A stretch of 64,000 bases of DNA from Jatrophihabitans telluris (lineage in GTDB: Bacteria > Actinomycetota > Actinomycetes > Mycobacteriales > Jatrophihabitantaceae). Both the position numbers and the translations under genes were made by a program. Positions 7,234-16,008 of the stretch are shown here, one piece after another. The DNA lies in the NCBI RefSeq assembly GCF_023516435.1, contig NZ_CP097332.1, positions 2,170,001-2,234,000 of the forward strand. Direction: 5' to 3'. The notes under the pieces are model-generated. The model was not told the origin of the DNA, did not search any database, and saw nothing but the letters and a program-made list of their open reading frames with translations. The first letter of the stretch is position 1; every line of letters begins with the position of its first letter.

Positions 7234-8331
7234 ATGAAGTTGCCGATCATGCCGCCGGTCGCACCGATGCTGGCCAAGTCCGTACCGACCATTCCGGCCG
7301 GAGCGTCCTACGAACCGAAATGGGACGGTTTCCGTAGCATCATTTTCCGCGACGGCGACGATGTCGAATTCGGCAGCCGCAACGAGAAGCCGATGACCCG
7401 CTACTTCCCTGAACTGGTTGCGGCGGTGAAGGCGGAGCTGCCGCAACGGTGCGTGCTGGACGGCGAGATCGTCGTCGCCACCGACGCCGGACTCGACTTC
7501 GATGCCCTCCAGCAACGCATCCACCCGGCGGTGTCGCGGGTGACGATGTTGAGCGAGAAGACGCCGGCGTCCTTCATCGCCTTCGATCTGCTCAGCCTCG
7601 GGGACGAGGACTACACCGGCAGGCCGTTCGCCGAACGCCGAGCCGCGCTGGAGGCCGCCCTCGCCGGCGTGAACTCCCCCATCCACCTGACGCCGACCAC
7701 CACCGACGTCGCCGAGGCCCAGCGGTGGTTCGTGGAGTTCGAGGGTGCCGGGCTCGACGGCGTGATCGCCAAGCCACTCACGGGCACATACCAGCAGGAC
7801 AAGCGGACGATGTTCAAGATCAAGCACGTCCGGACCGCTGACTGCGTGCTGGCCGGGTTCCGCTGGCACAAGGGCTCGACCGAGGCCGCACCCCTCGTCG
7901 GCTCCCTGCTGCTGGGCTTGTACGAGCAGGGCAGGCTGCAGCACGTCGGAGTGGTGGGTGCCTTCACGGCGCTGCGGCGCGCAGAGCTGGTCCAGGAACT
8001 GGCGCCGTTGATGCTGGCCGACGGCGAGGATCATCCGTGGCAGGAATGGGCGAGTGCCGAAGCTCATCAGGGCCAGCGACTGCCGGGCAGCGTCAGCCGC
8101 TGGAACGCGACCAAGGACCTGTCGTTCGTCCCGTTGCGGCCCGAGCGCGTGCTCGAGGTCAAGTACGAACACATGGAGGGAAGCCGCTTCCGGCACCTGG
8201 CTCATTTCGTCCGTTGGCGCGATGACCGAACGCCTGGATCGTGCACGTACGAACAGCTCGAGCAACCGCTCACCTTCGCGTTGCACGACATCGTGCCCGG
8301 CCTGGGCAGCGATCAAGCGGGTCTCGGCTGA
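7234..8331 (+). CDS. ligC: ATP-dependent DNA ligase, LigC type
   Basis: The 365-residue protein starts MKLPIMPPVAPMLAKS. It has the nucleotidyltransferase motif EPKWDGFR with the adenylated Lys at residue 29, then GSRN, a DGEIV motif, DGVIAK and MFKIKH, followed by an OB-fold. This is the LigC group of small ATP ligases, which in mycobacteria back up or assist break repair. It needs no NAD. A stand-alone polymerase domain gene (PolDom) lies 1.8 kb downstream on the opposite strand, a pairing also seen in mycobacteria (Rv3730c/Rv3731). The first in-frame ATG at 7204 lacks homology to the family N-terminus. Confidence 0.9.
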   Translation: MKLPIMPPVAPMLAKSVPTIPAGASYEPKWDGFRSIIFRDGDDVEFGSRNEKPMTRYFPELVAAVKAELPQRCVLDGEIVVATDAGLDFDALQQRIHPAVSRVTMLSEKTPASFIAFDLLSLGDEDYTGRPFAERRAALEAALAGVNSPIHLTPTTTDVAEAQRWFVEFEGAGLDGVIAKPLTGTYQQDKRTMFKIKHVRTADCVLAGFRWHKGSTEAAPLVGSLLLGLYEQGRLQHVGVVGAFTALRRAELVQELAPLMLADGEDHPWQEWASAEAHQGQRLPGSVSRWNATKDLSFVPLRPERVLEVKYEHMEGSRFRHLAHFVRWRDDRTPGSCTYEQLEQPLTFALHDIVPGLGSDQAGLG

Positions 8332-8386
8332 GCAACGACTCGGCAACGGGACCGAGATGCCCACCTTGGACCGGTAATCTCGGTCG

Positions 8387-10000
8387 GTGCTCACAAGACG
8401 TCCCCACCGCCGCCGCGTCGCGCCTTCCCTCGCCGTCGTCGTCGTGGCGCTGTCGCTGGTCACCGCTTGTACCAAGTCCGGTAAGAACACCACTCCGTCG
8501 TCATCGGTGACGTCATCGGCGATGGGCAGCGGAGCAGGGTCGTCCTCCCCGAGTCAGAGCCCGAGCCCCACGTCCAGCCAGGTAGCCGCGCTGAAATTCT
8601 CCGACTGCACCGGGCAGTTCCAGACCGCGATCGCGAGCGACCGTGCCCTGGCGATGAGCTTCTTCTGCGGCAAGTTGCCGGTTCCGGTGGACTACCGCCA
8701 GCCCGGCGGCAAGACCATCGACCTGTTCGTCCTCAAAGTTCACTACCGCCAGCAAAAGGCCTCCGACCGGATCGGTTCGCTGCTCGTCAATCCGGGCGGT
8801 CCCGGAGGATCGGGTGTGAATCTGGCGGCAAGCCTGGTGGCCGAACTGAGTACCAACGTCTTCGCCCACTTCGACCTGATCGGTTTCGACCCGCGTGGGG
8901 TCAGCCTGTCGGCGCCCGTGGAATGCATGAGCGATGCGCAGAAGGACAAGCTGCTGGCATCGAACCCGAACACGAGAACAGCAGCAGGCAGGGCGACGGC
9001 TCGCAAACTCGCCGCCGGCATAGTCAAGTCGTGCGTGACCAAGTACGGCTCGATGCTCAAGGACTACAACACCGAGGAGACGGCTCGCGACATGGACGTC
9101 ATCCGACAAGCAGTCGGTGACGACAAGCTCAACTATCTGGGCTACTCCTACGGCACCCGGCTCGGCGCGGTGTACGCCCACCTGTTTCCGAACACGGTGC
9201 GGGTCGCCGTGCTCGACGGCGCGGTCGATCCGGTCGCCACCGAACTCAACAGTGACGAAGCGCAGATCAAGGGTTTCGAATCGGCCTTCGACCAGTTCGC
9301 CGCGGACTGCCGTAACCGGCCCGCCTGCGCTGTGCTCGGCAATCCACGCAAGGTCGTCATCGGGTTGATGAAATCAGCCGACGTGTCACCGATTCCCTCG
9401 AGCAAACAGGGGGAAACCCGCAAGGCGACCGGCGGCCTGGTCATGCTCGGCGTGCTCTCCGCGCTCTACGATCAGAGCGAGTGGCCGACGTTGGGAGACG
9501 CCCTGATCAAGGCCACCAGGGGTGACTCGGCTGGGCTGCTGGCCCTGGGCGACAACTACAGCGGCCGCGATTCCACCGGCCACTACGCCAACATCCTGGA
9601 CGCCAACCTGGCCGTGAACTGCAACGACTCGACCCTCAGGGTGACCGACAGCCTGGTCGCGACCAAGGCGGCGGAGTGGGTCAGCAAGTATCCGATCTTC
9701 GGAAACAACGCCGCCTCGTCGTTGTACGCCTGCTACGGCTGGCCCACCTCGGGGCATCCGCTCCCACCGGCGACCGCCACGACCGCGCCGCCGATCCTGG
9801 TCGTGGGAACGGTGCATGACCCGGCCACGCCATTCAAGGCGACGTCCGTCCTGGCCAAGACCCTCGGTGTGGGCACGGTTCTCAGCTGGGACGGCGAAGG
9901 GCACACGGCCTATCCCAAGACGCCATGTATCACGGGCAAAGTCGACAGCTACCTCATCACCGCGAAGATCCCGACGGACGACAGCTGCCCAGCACGGTAA
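8387..10000 (+). CDS. Secreted lipoprotein alpha/beta hydrolase (TAP-like peptidase family)
   Basis: The 537-residue protein has a lipoprotein signal ending LSLVTAC, so Cys28 is probably lipidated and the enzyme anchored outside the membrane. A Ser/Pro-rich linker follows. The alpha/beta hydrolase core has NPGGPGGSGV (oxyanion region), FDPRGV, and the nucleophile elbow GYSYG with Ser near residue 254. The C-terminal TAP-like segment has VGTVHDPATPF and GEGHTAY, which supply the Asp and His. It resembles tripeptidyl aminopeptidase/SlpD-type exported peptidases. It lies between two convergent repair genes and has no clear functional link to them. Confidence 0.88.
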   Translation: MLTRRPHRRRVAPSLAVVVVALSLVTACTKSGKNTTPSSSVTSSAMGSGAGSSSPSQSPSPTSSQVAALKFSDCTGQFQTAIASDRALAMSFFCGKLPVPVDYRQPGGKTIDLFVLKVHYRQQKASDRIGSLLVNPGGPGGSGVNLAASLVAELSTNVFAHFDLIGFDPRGVSLSAPVECMSDAQKDKLLASNPNTRTAAGRATARKLAAGIVKSCVTKYGSMLKDYNTEETARDMDVIRQAVGDDKLNYLGYSYGTRLGAVYAHLFPNTVRVAVLDGAVDPVATELNSDEAQIKGFESAFDQFAADCRNRPACAVLGNPRKVVIGLMKSADVSPIPSSKQGETRKATGGLVMLGVLSALYDQSEWPTLGDALIKATRGDSAGLLALGDNYSGRDSTGHYANILDANLAVNCNDSTLRVTDSLVATKAAEWVSKYPIFGNNAASSLYACYGWPTSGHPLPPATATTAPPILVVGTVHDPATPFKATSVLAKTLGVGTVLSWDGEGHTAYPKTPCITGKVDSYLITAKIPTDDSCPAR

Positions 10001-10039
10001 TCGCGGCGCCGCGCCAAGGGGTGCCTTGGGCGTGCCTTG

Positions 10040-10076
10040 GGCCTGCCCGGGCCTCCGCGGAGACCGGGCGGCGGCC
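10040..10076. terminator. Candidate bidirectional terminator
   Basis: GGCCTGCCCGG at 10040-10050 pairs imperfectly with CCGGGCGGCGGCC at 10064-10076 across the 13 bases between. It lies in the 84-bp gap between two converging genes. There is no T-run, so this is a GC hairpin typical of high-GC actinobacteria rather than a classical terminator. A short direct repeat (GTGCCTTGGGC) precedes it. Confidence 0.45.
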
Positions 10077-10084
10077 CAACGGTC

Positions 10085-11134
10085 CTATTCCAGCTCGATC
10101 GGTGTTGGGCCGGTGCCGGCCGCCGGGCGGGTGCGCGCCCGGCTGGGTTGCACGCGCAGCGGCTCACCTTCCTGCTTGGGAAACTGCGGCGGATAGGGAG
10201 CATCGGCGATGCCGAGTTCGTGCTCGTCCCGCTCGGCCCAGTCGAGCAACGGTTGTATAGACCATCGATGGTCATCGATGCCGGCGTGGACGTCCCCCAA
10301 CTCGGCAAAGCGCGCCGGCATCGACGCGACCGTGAAGTCGCCCATCTCGGCCTCGCCGAGCTCCTGCCAGGTCACCGGTGCCGAGACTTGCGCGCTCGGC
10401 GATGCACGCACGGAGTAGGCCGAGGCGATCGTCCGATCGCGGGCGTTCTGGTTGTAGTCAAGGAAGATCTGTTCCCCACGCTCTTCCTTCCACCACGCGG
10501 TCGTCACGAGTTCGGGCACCCGGCGCTCTACCTCGCGCGCAAACGCCAGCGCGGCTTTGCGGACCTCCCGAAAGCCGAAGCCGGGCTCGATGCGGACATA
10601 GACGTGGATGCCACGCTTGCCGGACAGCTTCGGCCACCCCAGCGCCCCGAGTTCGTCGAGCAGTTCGTGCACCACGACCGCAACCTTCTTCGCCTCAGCC
10701 AGCCCGGTGCCCGGCTGCGGATCGAGGTCGATGCGAAGCTCGTCGGGGTGCTCGGTGTCGGCACGACGCGAGGGCCACGGGTGAAACTCGACCGTCGACA
10801 TCTGCACCGCCCAGACCACGCTCGCCAGTTCGGTCACGCAGAGCTCGTCCGCGGTGCGCCCGGACGGAAACGCCACCTGAGCCGTTTCCACCCACTCGGG
10901 GGCGCCCTTGGGCAACCGCTTCTGGTAGATCCGTTCGCCCTCGGCACCGTCGGGGAAGCGGTGCAGCATGCACGGCCGTTCCCGCAACGCGCGCAGGATG
11001 CCGTCGCCGACGGCCATGTAGTAATGGGCCAGGTCGAGCTTGGTGATCCCGGCCGCGGGGAAATAGAGCCGGTCCGGGTTGGAGATGCGGACGGTCCGGC
11101 CGGCGACGTCGACCTCGGTGAACGGCGAAGGCAT
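10085..11134 (-). CDS. Stand-alone LigD-type polymerase domain (PolDom), AEP primase-polymerase
   Basis: The 349-residue protein matches the archaeo-eukaryotic primase-like polymerase module of LigD: SNPDRLYFPAAGITKLDLAHYY, the acidic ELRIDLDPQPG with catalytic aspartates, and SGKRGIHVYV. No ligase or nuclease domain is attached. Such proteins fill gaps with preference for ribonucleotides during end joining. In mycobacteria the equivalent PolD1-type gene neighbours ligC, as here. It is cytosolic and transcribed convergently with the hydrolase gene. No ku gene is present in the window. Confidence 0.9.
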   Translation of the reverse strand: MPSPFTEVDVAGRTVRISNPDRLYFPAAGITKLDLAHYYMAVGDGILRALRERPCMLHRFPDGAEGERIYQKRLPKGAPEWVETAQVAFPSGRTADELCVTELASVVWAVQMSTVEFHPWPSRRADTEHPDELRIDLDPQPGTGLAEAKKVAVVVHELLDELGALGWPKLSGKRGIHVYVRIEPGFGFREVRKAALAFAREVERRVPELVTTAWWKEERGEQIFLDYNQNARDRTIASAYSVRASPSAQVSAPVTWQELGEAEMGDFTVASMPARFAELGDVHAGIDDHRWSIQPLLDWAERDEHELGIADAPYPPQFPKQEGEPLRVQPSRARTRPAAGTGPTPIELE

Positions 11135-11195
11135 GTCAGAAGGCTAGCGTGCGGCGATGGTCGACGTGGCTCTCAGCGGCAGGCATGCTGAACCC

Positions 11196-11552
11196 ATGCC
11201 ATCGACGCCCGGCCCCTCGGACCTTCCCGAGGAGAGTCCTGCCAACGCCGACGCCCGTGCCAACGTCAGCGCCGGCAACGATGCGCAGCGTCGCTCGGAG
11301 GAACTGCGGGCGCGGCTGCGAACCCCGTTGCCGCAGGTCAGCTCTCGGGCCGAGATCGTCTATCTGGACCCGCGCCGCGACCGGCCCGTCAGCCAGTACT
11401 CACCTGAGGGCGAGATTCGCATGATGGGTGAGTTCGCCGCGGGGCTGAGCCGCCACCGATCGGTGTCCAGGCCGATGGCCTACGGTCTGGTCATCATCGT
11501 GCTGCTGCCGATCCTGCTGAGCGCGCTCGCTCTGATCCTCGGGATGCTCTGA
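11196..11552 (+). CDS. Small C-terminally membrane-anchored protein, unknown function
   Basis: The 118-residue protein has a polar, Ala/Asp/Glu-rich N-terminal half, a central segment (QVSSRAEIVYLDPRRDRPVSQYSPEGEI) and one hydrophobic helix at the very C-terminus (YGLVIIVLLPILLSALALILGML). The topology suggests a tail anchor with the N-terminus in the cytosol. No family was recognised. The ATG at 11196 is the most likely start; an ORF opening at 11157 is also in frame. It is divergent from the polymerase-domain gene and precedes msrB by 50 bp. Confidence 0.6.
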   Translation: MPSTPGPSDLPEESPANADARANVSAGNDAQRRSEELRARLRTPLPQVSSRAEIVYLDPRRDRPVSQYSPEGEIRMMGEFAAGLSRHRSVSRPMAYGLVIIVLLPILLSALALILGML

Positions 11553-11602
11553 GACGCTCGAGCCACGCCCGCCGACCCGATCCCGCTCGGTACTGTCGAG
11601 CT

Positions 11603-12037
11603 ATGACCACTGCATCGACCGGTTCCACGCCGCCCGTCGCCAAGACGGACGAGCAATGGCGTGCCGAACTGTCTCCCGCCGAGTACGCAGTCCTGCGCCA
11701 GGCCGCTACCGAGCGCCCCTACACCGGTGAGTACACCGACAACCACCGTGTCGGGGTCTACTCGTGCCGGGCCTGCGGCAGCGAGCTGTTCCGTTCTGCC
11801 GAGAAGTTCGACTCGCACTGCGGATGGCCGAGCTTCTTCTCACCACTGGCCGGCGACCAGATCATCGAGCGCGTCGACACCACAATGGGAATGCGGCGAG
11901 TCGAGGTGGTGTGCGCGCGGTGCCACAGCCACCTCGGCCACGTCTTCGAGGGTGAGGGCTACGGCACTCCGACGGATCTGCGTTACTGCATCAACTCGAT
12001 CAGCCTGAGCTTCGCCGAGCAGGACGCCACCCAATAG
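11603..12037 (+). CDS. msrB: Peptide-methionine (R)-S-oxide reductase MsrB
   Basis: The 144-residue enzyme reduces the R epimer of methionine sulfoxide in proteins. Two CxxC pairs (CRAC and CARC) form the structural zinc site. The motifs FDSHCGWPSF and GHVFEGEG are typical, and the catalytic Cys lies in the C-terminal LRYCINS. The second Cys of FDSHCGWPS is a candidate resolving residue. The protein is cytosolic. Its position beside hemQ matches the mycobacterial order (Rv2674 beside Rv2676c). Confidence 0.95.
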   Translation: MTTASTGSTPPVAKTDEQWRAELSPAEYAVLRQAATERPYTGEYTDNHRVGVYSCRACGSELFRSAEKFDSHCGWPSFFSPLAGDQIIERVDTTMGMRRVEVVCARCHSHLGHVFEGEGYGTPTDLRYCINSISLSFAEQDATQ

Positions 12038-12087
12038 CGGCCACCGAGCAGCGGCTATCGCCGTCCGCCGCCCGGAGCCCGGGCGGG

Positions 12088-12783
12088 CTAGGGAAGGGCA
12101 TCGACCAGTTCGGCGACGCTGCGCCGGCGTCCGGTGTAGAACGGCACTTCCTCGCGCACGTGCAGCCGCGCGCGCGAGCCACGCAGGTGCCGCATCAGAT
12201 CCACGATCCGGTGTAGCTCGTCGGCCTCGAACGCCAAGATCCACTCGTAGTCGTTCAGGGCGAAGGACGCGACCGTGTTCGCGCGCACGTCGGGGAAGCC
12301 CCGCGCCATCTGGCCGTGTTCGGACAACAGTTCGCGCCGTTCGCCGTCGTCGAGCAGGTACCAGTCGTAGGACCGGATGAACGGGTAGACGCAGACGTAG
12401 TCGCGCGCGACTTCCTCGGCGAGGAACGCGGGGACGTGACTCTTGTTGAACTCCGCGGGCCGGTGCAACGCCATCACCGACCAGACCGGACGCAGCCGGC
12501 GACCGAGGCCGCTGCGGCGGAATCGTGCGTAGGCCGACTGCAGCTCCTCCGCCGTCGAGGCATGCCACCACACCATCAGCTCGGCGTCGGCCCGCAGCGC
12601 GGAGACGTCGTAAACGCCGCGAACGATGATGTCCGCGGCCCGGAACTCGGCGAACAGATCCTCGACCTCGGCGGCCAGCTTCACGCGGTCCTCGTCCCCG
12701 ATCGGGTCCGCGACCGCGAACACCGACCACGCGGTGTAGCGGAGGAGTTGGTTCAGTTCGCGCGCTTGCTTGCCGTCGACCAT
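12088..12783 (-). CDS. hemQ: Coproheme decarboxylase HemQ
   Basis: The 231-residue chlorite dismutase-like protein performs the last step of the coproporphyrin-dependent route, decarboxylating coproheme III to haem b. The motif YVCVYPFIRSYDWYLL carries the catalytic tyrosine region, and EFNKSHVPAF the proximal histidine region. The start at MVDGKQAREL leaves 4 bp after the stop of the upstream hemY gene, so hemE-hemY-hemQ form one operon. Actinobacterial HemQ is usually about 230 residues, as here. Confidence 0.95.
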   Translation of the reverse strand: MVDGKQARELNQLLRYTAWSVFAVADPIGDEDRVKLAAEVEDLFAEFRAADIIVRGVYDVSALRADAELMVWWHASTAEELQSAYARFRRSGLGRRLRPVWSVMALHRPAEFNKSHVPAFLAEEVARDYVCVYPFIRSYDWYLLDDGERRELLSEHGQMARGFPDVRANTVASFALNDYEWILAFEADELHRIVDLMRHLRGSRARLHVREEVPFYTGRRRSVAELVDALP

Positions 12784-12787
12784 GTCT

Positions 12788-14179
12788 TCATTGTGCCGAC
12801 TGCGAGATCGACCGCAGCACCTGGTCGGCCGCGGTGTGAGCTGACCCGATGGTGGCCGCAATCCCGACACCGTCGTACGCGGCGCCGCAGACTGCAAGGC
12901 CCGACACCTCGGCGACTGCCGCGCGGATTCTGGCCACTCGTCCGAGGTGACCCGGCGCGTACTGCGGGAGGCCGGCCCCCCATCGCTGGACGTGCACGTC
13001 GACGGGCGGGGTCAAGGCGCCCGCGACCAGTGCGAGTTCGCGCCGCACGATGCCGACGAGTTCGTCGTCCGGGCGCTGCAGGTCGCGCTCCTCGTGGGCC
13101 CGTCCGAGCGAGGCGCGCAACAAGGTCCGCTTGCCGCCCAGGCCCGGCCACTTCACGCTGGAAAAGGTCATCGCCTTGCTGGCCAGTCCTTCGACTGCCG
13201 GGATGAGCACCCCGCTGGCGCTGGGCAGTCCCAATGCGGCGGGACCGCCGTCGAAGGCAAGGGTGACGATGGCCATGCTGGCGTAGTCGATCCCGGCGAG
13301 TTCGGCACCGGCGCCCGGCGCCAGATCGGCCAGCAGGACGGCGGCTTTGGCTGCGGGGACGGCAACGACCACCGCGTCGGCATCAAGCGCCTCCGGCGCG
13401 GCACGGGAGCCCGTCACGATGCGGAATCCGCTGGGCGTCCGGTGCAACTGGCGGACGGTGGTTGCGCATCTGACATCCAGACCCGCAGCCAGGTGCTCGG
13501 GCAACCGGGCCAGCCCGTCGGCCAGCGATGCGAACACCGGCCCACCCGGCGGCGCGGTGCCGGCGGCTGCGGTCCGGGCCGTGGCCTCGGTCAGCGTGCG
13601 AGCGCCCTCGTCGAACTGCCGGGCCAGCGCGGGCATCGCGGCCCGCAGCGAGATCTCGTGTGCGTGGCCGGCGTAGACCCCGCCCAGCAGAGGATCGACG
13701 AGTCGCTGGACGACCTCCTCGCCGAACCGGTCCGCGACCAGATCGCCCACGGAGGTGTCACCGTCCAGGACCACCGGAGCGCGGGCCGCCTCCCCCGCAA
13801 TGAGACGCAGCGTTTCCTGCGAGAGCAGCCCAGAGTCCGGCAACGCGGCCAGGTCGGCTGGAACCCCGAGCACCGTTCCGGCGGGCAGGCGGCGATTGGT
13901 GCCGCGGTTGCGCAGCAGCGCCGGGACCGCGTTCGGATGCCTGACCTCCCCATTCAGCCCGAGCCGGTCGAACAGGGCCAGGGCCTCCGGCCGACGTGCG
14001 AGCACCGACTCGGCCCCGACATCGATCCACTCCCCCGCGATCTGCCTCCGAACCAGCTTCCCGCCCGGGTGGTCGGCGGCCTCCAGGACGATGACGTCCA
14101 GGGCCGGGTCCTCGTCGAGCAGGCGGCGTGCAGCGCTGAGTCCCGCGATGCCGGCCCCGACCACGACGACTGTGCTCAT
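12788..14179 (-). CDS. hemY: Coproporphyrinogen III oxidase / protoporphyrinogen oxidase-type flavoenzyme (HemY/CgoX)
   Basis: The 463-residue FAD enzyme begins with the dinucleotide motif VVVGAGIAGLSAARRL, followed by VLEAADHPGGK and WIDVGAES. Together with HemQ it implies the Gram-positive coproporphyrin-dependent branch, where this enzyme oxidises coproporphyrinogen III to coproporphyrin III. The C-terminal motif VCGAAYDGVGIAATIGSA closes the FAD site. It is the middle gene of the hemE-hemY-hemQ operon, 3 bp after the hemE stop and 4 bp before hemQ. Confidence 0.93.
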   Translation of the reverse strand: MSTVVVVGAGIAGLSAARRLLDEDPALDVIVLEAADHPGGKLVRRQIAGEWIDVGAESVLARRPEALALFDRLGLNGEVRHPNAVPALLRNRGTNRRLPAGTVLGVPADLAALPDSGLLSQETLRLIAGEAARAPVVLDGDTSVGDLVADRFGEEVVQRLVDPLLGGVYAGHAHEISLRAAMPALARQFDEGARTLTEATARTAAAGTAPPGGPVFASLADGLARLPEHLAAGLDVRCATTVRQLHRTPSGFRIVTGSRAAPEALDADAVVVAVPAAKAAVLLADLAPGAGAELAGIDYASMAIVTLAFDGGPAALGLPSASGVLIPAVEGLASKAMTFSSVKWPGLGGKRTLLRASLGRAHEERDLQRPDDELVGIVRRELALVAGALTPPVDVHVQRWGAGLPQYAPGHLGRVARIRAAVAEVSGLAVCGAAYDGVGIAATIGSAHTAADQVLRSISQSAQ

Positions 14180-14182
14180 GGA

Positions 14183-15256
14183 CTACAGCGAATGGACGAG
14201 TTCGACGACTCGGGTGAGCATTTCGGGATCGGTGTCGGGCAGCACCCCGTGTCCGAGGTTGAAGATGTGCCCGGGCGCCCGGCGTCCTTCCGAGACGATC
14301 CGGCGGACCTCCCGCTCGACGACGTGCCAGTCCGCGAACAACAATGCGGGGTCGAGGTTGCCCTGCACCGCGACCGTTCCGCCGATTCGCCGTGCCGCCT
14401 CGTCGAGCGGGGTCCGCCAATCGACACCGACCACGCTCGCGCCGGCATCGCGCATGGCCGCCAGCAGCTCGCCCGTCCCTACCCCGAAGTGAATCTTCGG
14501 GACGTCGTAATCGGCGATCGCGGCGAAGACATCCTGCGAATGCGGCAGCACGAACGCGCGATAGTCGGCCTCGGACAGCCCGCCCGCCCACGAGTCGAAC
14601 AGCTGAACCGCCGATGCGCCGGCTGCCAGCTGGGTGAGCAGGAACGTCGCCGAGATGTCGGCAAGCGTGCTCAGGAGGCGATGCCAGGTGGCCGGGTCCG
14701 AATGCATCAGGGCCTTCGTGCGGGCGTGATCCTTCGACGGCCCGCCTTCGATCAGGTAGCTGGCCAAGGTGTACGGGGCGCCGGCGAAACCGATGAGGGG
14801 GACGCCGTCGAGTTCGCAGACCAATCGCTGCACCGACTCGGTGATGTCGGGTATCTGCTCGGCCGACAGCCGCGGCATGGCCTCGACATCGGCGGCCGAA
14901 CGCACCGGCGACGCCACGACCGGGCCTACGCCGGCCACGATCTCGATGTCGATGCCGGCGGCCTGCAGCGGGACGACGATGTCGGAGAAGAAGATCGCCG
15001 CGTCCACCCCGTGGCGACGGACCGGCTGCAGCGTGATCTCGGTGACGAGGTCCGGCGTGCGGCACGATTCCAGCATCCCGGTCCCGACCCGGAGCGCGCG
15101 GTACTCCGGTAGCGACCGCCCGGCCTGGCGCATGAACCAGACCGGCGGGTGGGCAACCTGCTCGCCTCGGGCCGCTCGGACGAGCAGACTGGGGGCTGGG
15201 TCCCTGCCGTCGGGTGAGCAGGCAGGTGTGGGGCTTGAATTCTCGGTCGCGGACAT
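14183..15256 (-). CDS. hemE: Uroporphyrinogen decarboxylase HemE
   Basis: The ~357-residue enzyme converts uroporphyrinogen III to coproporphyrinogen III. The UROD signatures [17 protein letters not shown] and [17 protein letters not shown] are intact, as are the DSWAGG and HFGVGTG motifs. The ATG at 15256 is preferred; a GTG at 15274 is in frame. It is the first gene of the haem operon and divergent from DUF3000, with a 17-bp palindrome between them. Confidence 0.95.
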   Translation of the reverse strand: MSATENSSPTPACSPDGRDPAPSLLVRAARGEQVAHPPVWFMRQAGRSLPEYRALRVGTGMLESCRTPDLVTEITLQPVRRHGVDAAIFFSDIVVPLQAAGIDIEIVAGVGPVVASPVRSAADVEAMPRLSAEQIPDITESVQRLVCELDGVPLIGFAGAPYTLASYLIEGGPSKDHARTKALMHSDPATWHRLLSTLADISATFLLTQLAAGASAVQLFDSWAGGLSEADYRAFVLPHSQDVFAAIADYDVPKIHFGVGTGELLAAMRDAGASVVGVDWRTPLDEAARRIGGTVAVQGNLDPALLFADWHVVEREVRRIVSEGRRAPGHIFNLGHGVLPDTDPEMLTRVVELVHSL

Positions 15257-15343
15257 CGCCGCCCATGCTGTCACGCCGATGGGACGGCTGCGACCGGCAG
15301 GTGGCCGGCTGCGGCGCGCCTCACTCGCCGAGGGTTGGCGCCG

Positions 15344-15360
15344 TGCGAAGTTCCTTCGCA
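15344..15360. promoter_or_regulatory. Perfect palindrome between hemE and DUF3000 genes
   Basis: TGCGAAG-TTC-CTTCGCA is a perfect inverted repeat with 7-bp arms and a 3-bp spacer. It lies 30 bp upstream of the DUF3000 start in the divergent hemE/DUF3000 region. The size suits a dimeric regulator, but no known consensus was recognised. A small transcript hairpin is the alternative. Confidence 0.4.
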
Positions 15361-15390
15361 GCAGGCCGTATGCGGGAGGTAGGACGAGAC

Positions 15391-16008
15391 ATGGTGCCGG
15401 ACTCAGGGCTGACGCTGAGCGCGGGCGAGTCGTCGATCAACATCGACGACGACGCCGTCCCGAGCACCGCTCCGGAGCCGTTCCGTCACGCGGTGGAGAC
15501 GTTGCTGCGGGTTCCGCTGCGGCGCGAAGCGGTACTCGAACGCATCCGTCCGCCGCAGCGACTGGCCCCGTGGTCCTTCGCGGTTGCCGTCGATCTGGAC
15601 GGTCCGGCGGAGGAGAACAGCTCCACCGGTCGGCTCGTGGTGCTGTACGACCCCGAAGGCACCGAGGCTTGGGACGGCGAGCTTCGTCTGGTGGCCTATG
15701 CCCAAGCCGACCTGTCCTCGGACATGGCCAACGATCCGTTGCTGCCCGAAGTCGGCTGGAGCTGGCTGCTGGAGGCCCTGCAGCTGCGAGCGGCGGCTCA
15801 CACGGCGGTGGGCGGCACGGTCACGCACACCACGTCCACCCGCTTCGGTGACCTGCACGGCCCACGCAGCACGACTCAGCTGGAGCTGCGCGGTTCCTGG
15901 ACGGCGACGGAGACCGATCTGACCAGCCACCTGCTGGCTTTCGTCGACCTGCTGTCGCTGGCGGCCGGCCTGCCGCCCGAAGGCGTGGTCGTCCTCGGTG
16001 ACCGGTGA
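15391..16008 (+). CDS. DUF3000 family protein
   Basis: The 205-residue protein belongs to an actinobacterial family of unknown function. Recognisable segments are [35 protein letters not shown] and [12 protein letters not shown]. The ATG at 15391 has GGGAGG and AGGA upstream. Its end overlaps the rnd gene by 11 bp, and the same pair occurs together in mycobacteria (Rv2680/Rv2681), which suggests a shared role or co-regulation. No membrane segment or catalytic motif is visible. Confidence 0.88.
   Translation: MVPDSGLTLSAGESSINIDDDAVPSTAPEPFRHAVETLLRVPLRREAVLERIRPPQRLAPWSFAVAVDLDGPAEENSSTGRLVVLYDPEGTEAWDGELRLVAYAQADLSSDMANDPLLPEVGWSWLLEALQLRAAAHTAVGGTVTHTTSTRFGDLHGPRSTTQLELRGSWTATETDLTSHLLAFVDLLSLAAGLPPEGVVVLGDR

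Noticed and set aside
6994-8493. 499-residue open frame antisense to the RibD-like and ligC genes
   Set aside because: Overlaps well-supported genes in the opposite frame, without conserved motifs.
12947-15112. 721-residue open frame on the plus strand across hemY and hemE
   Set aside because: It is antisense to two clearly conserved enzymes, has no recognisable domain and shows Gln/Arg-rich noise composition typical of high-GC shadow frames.
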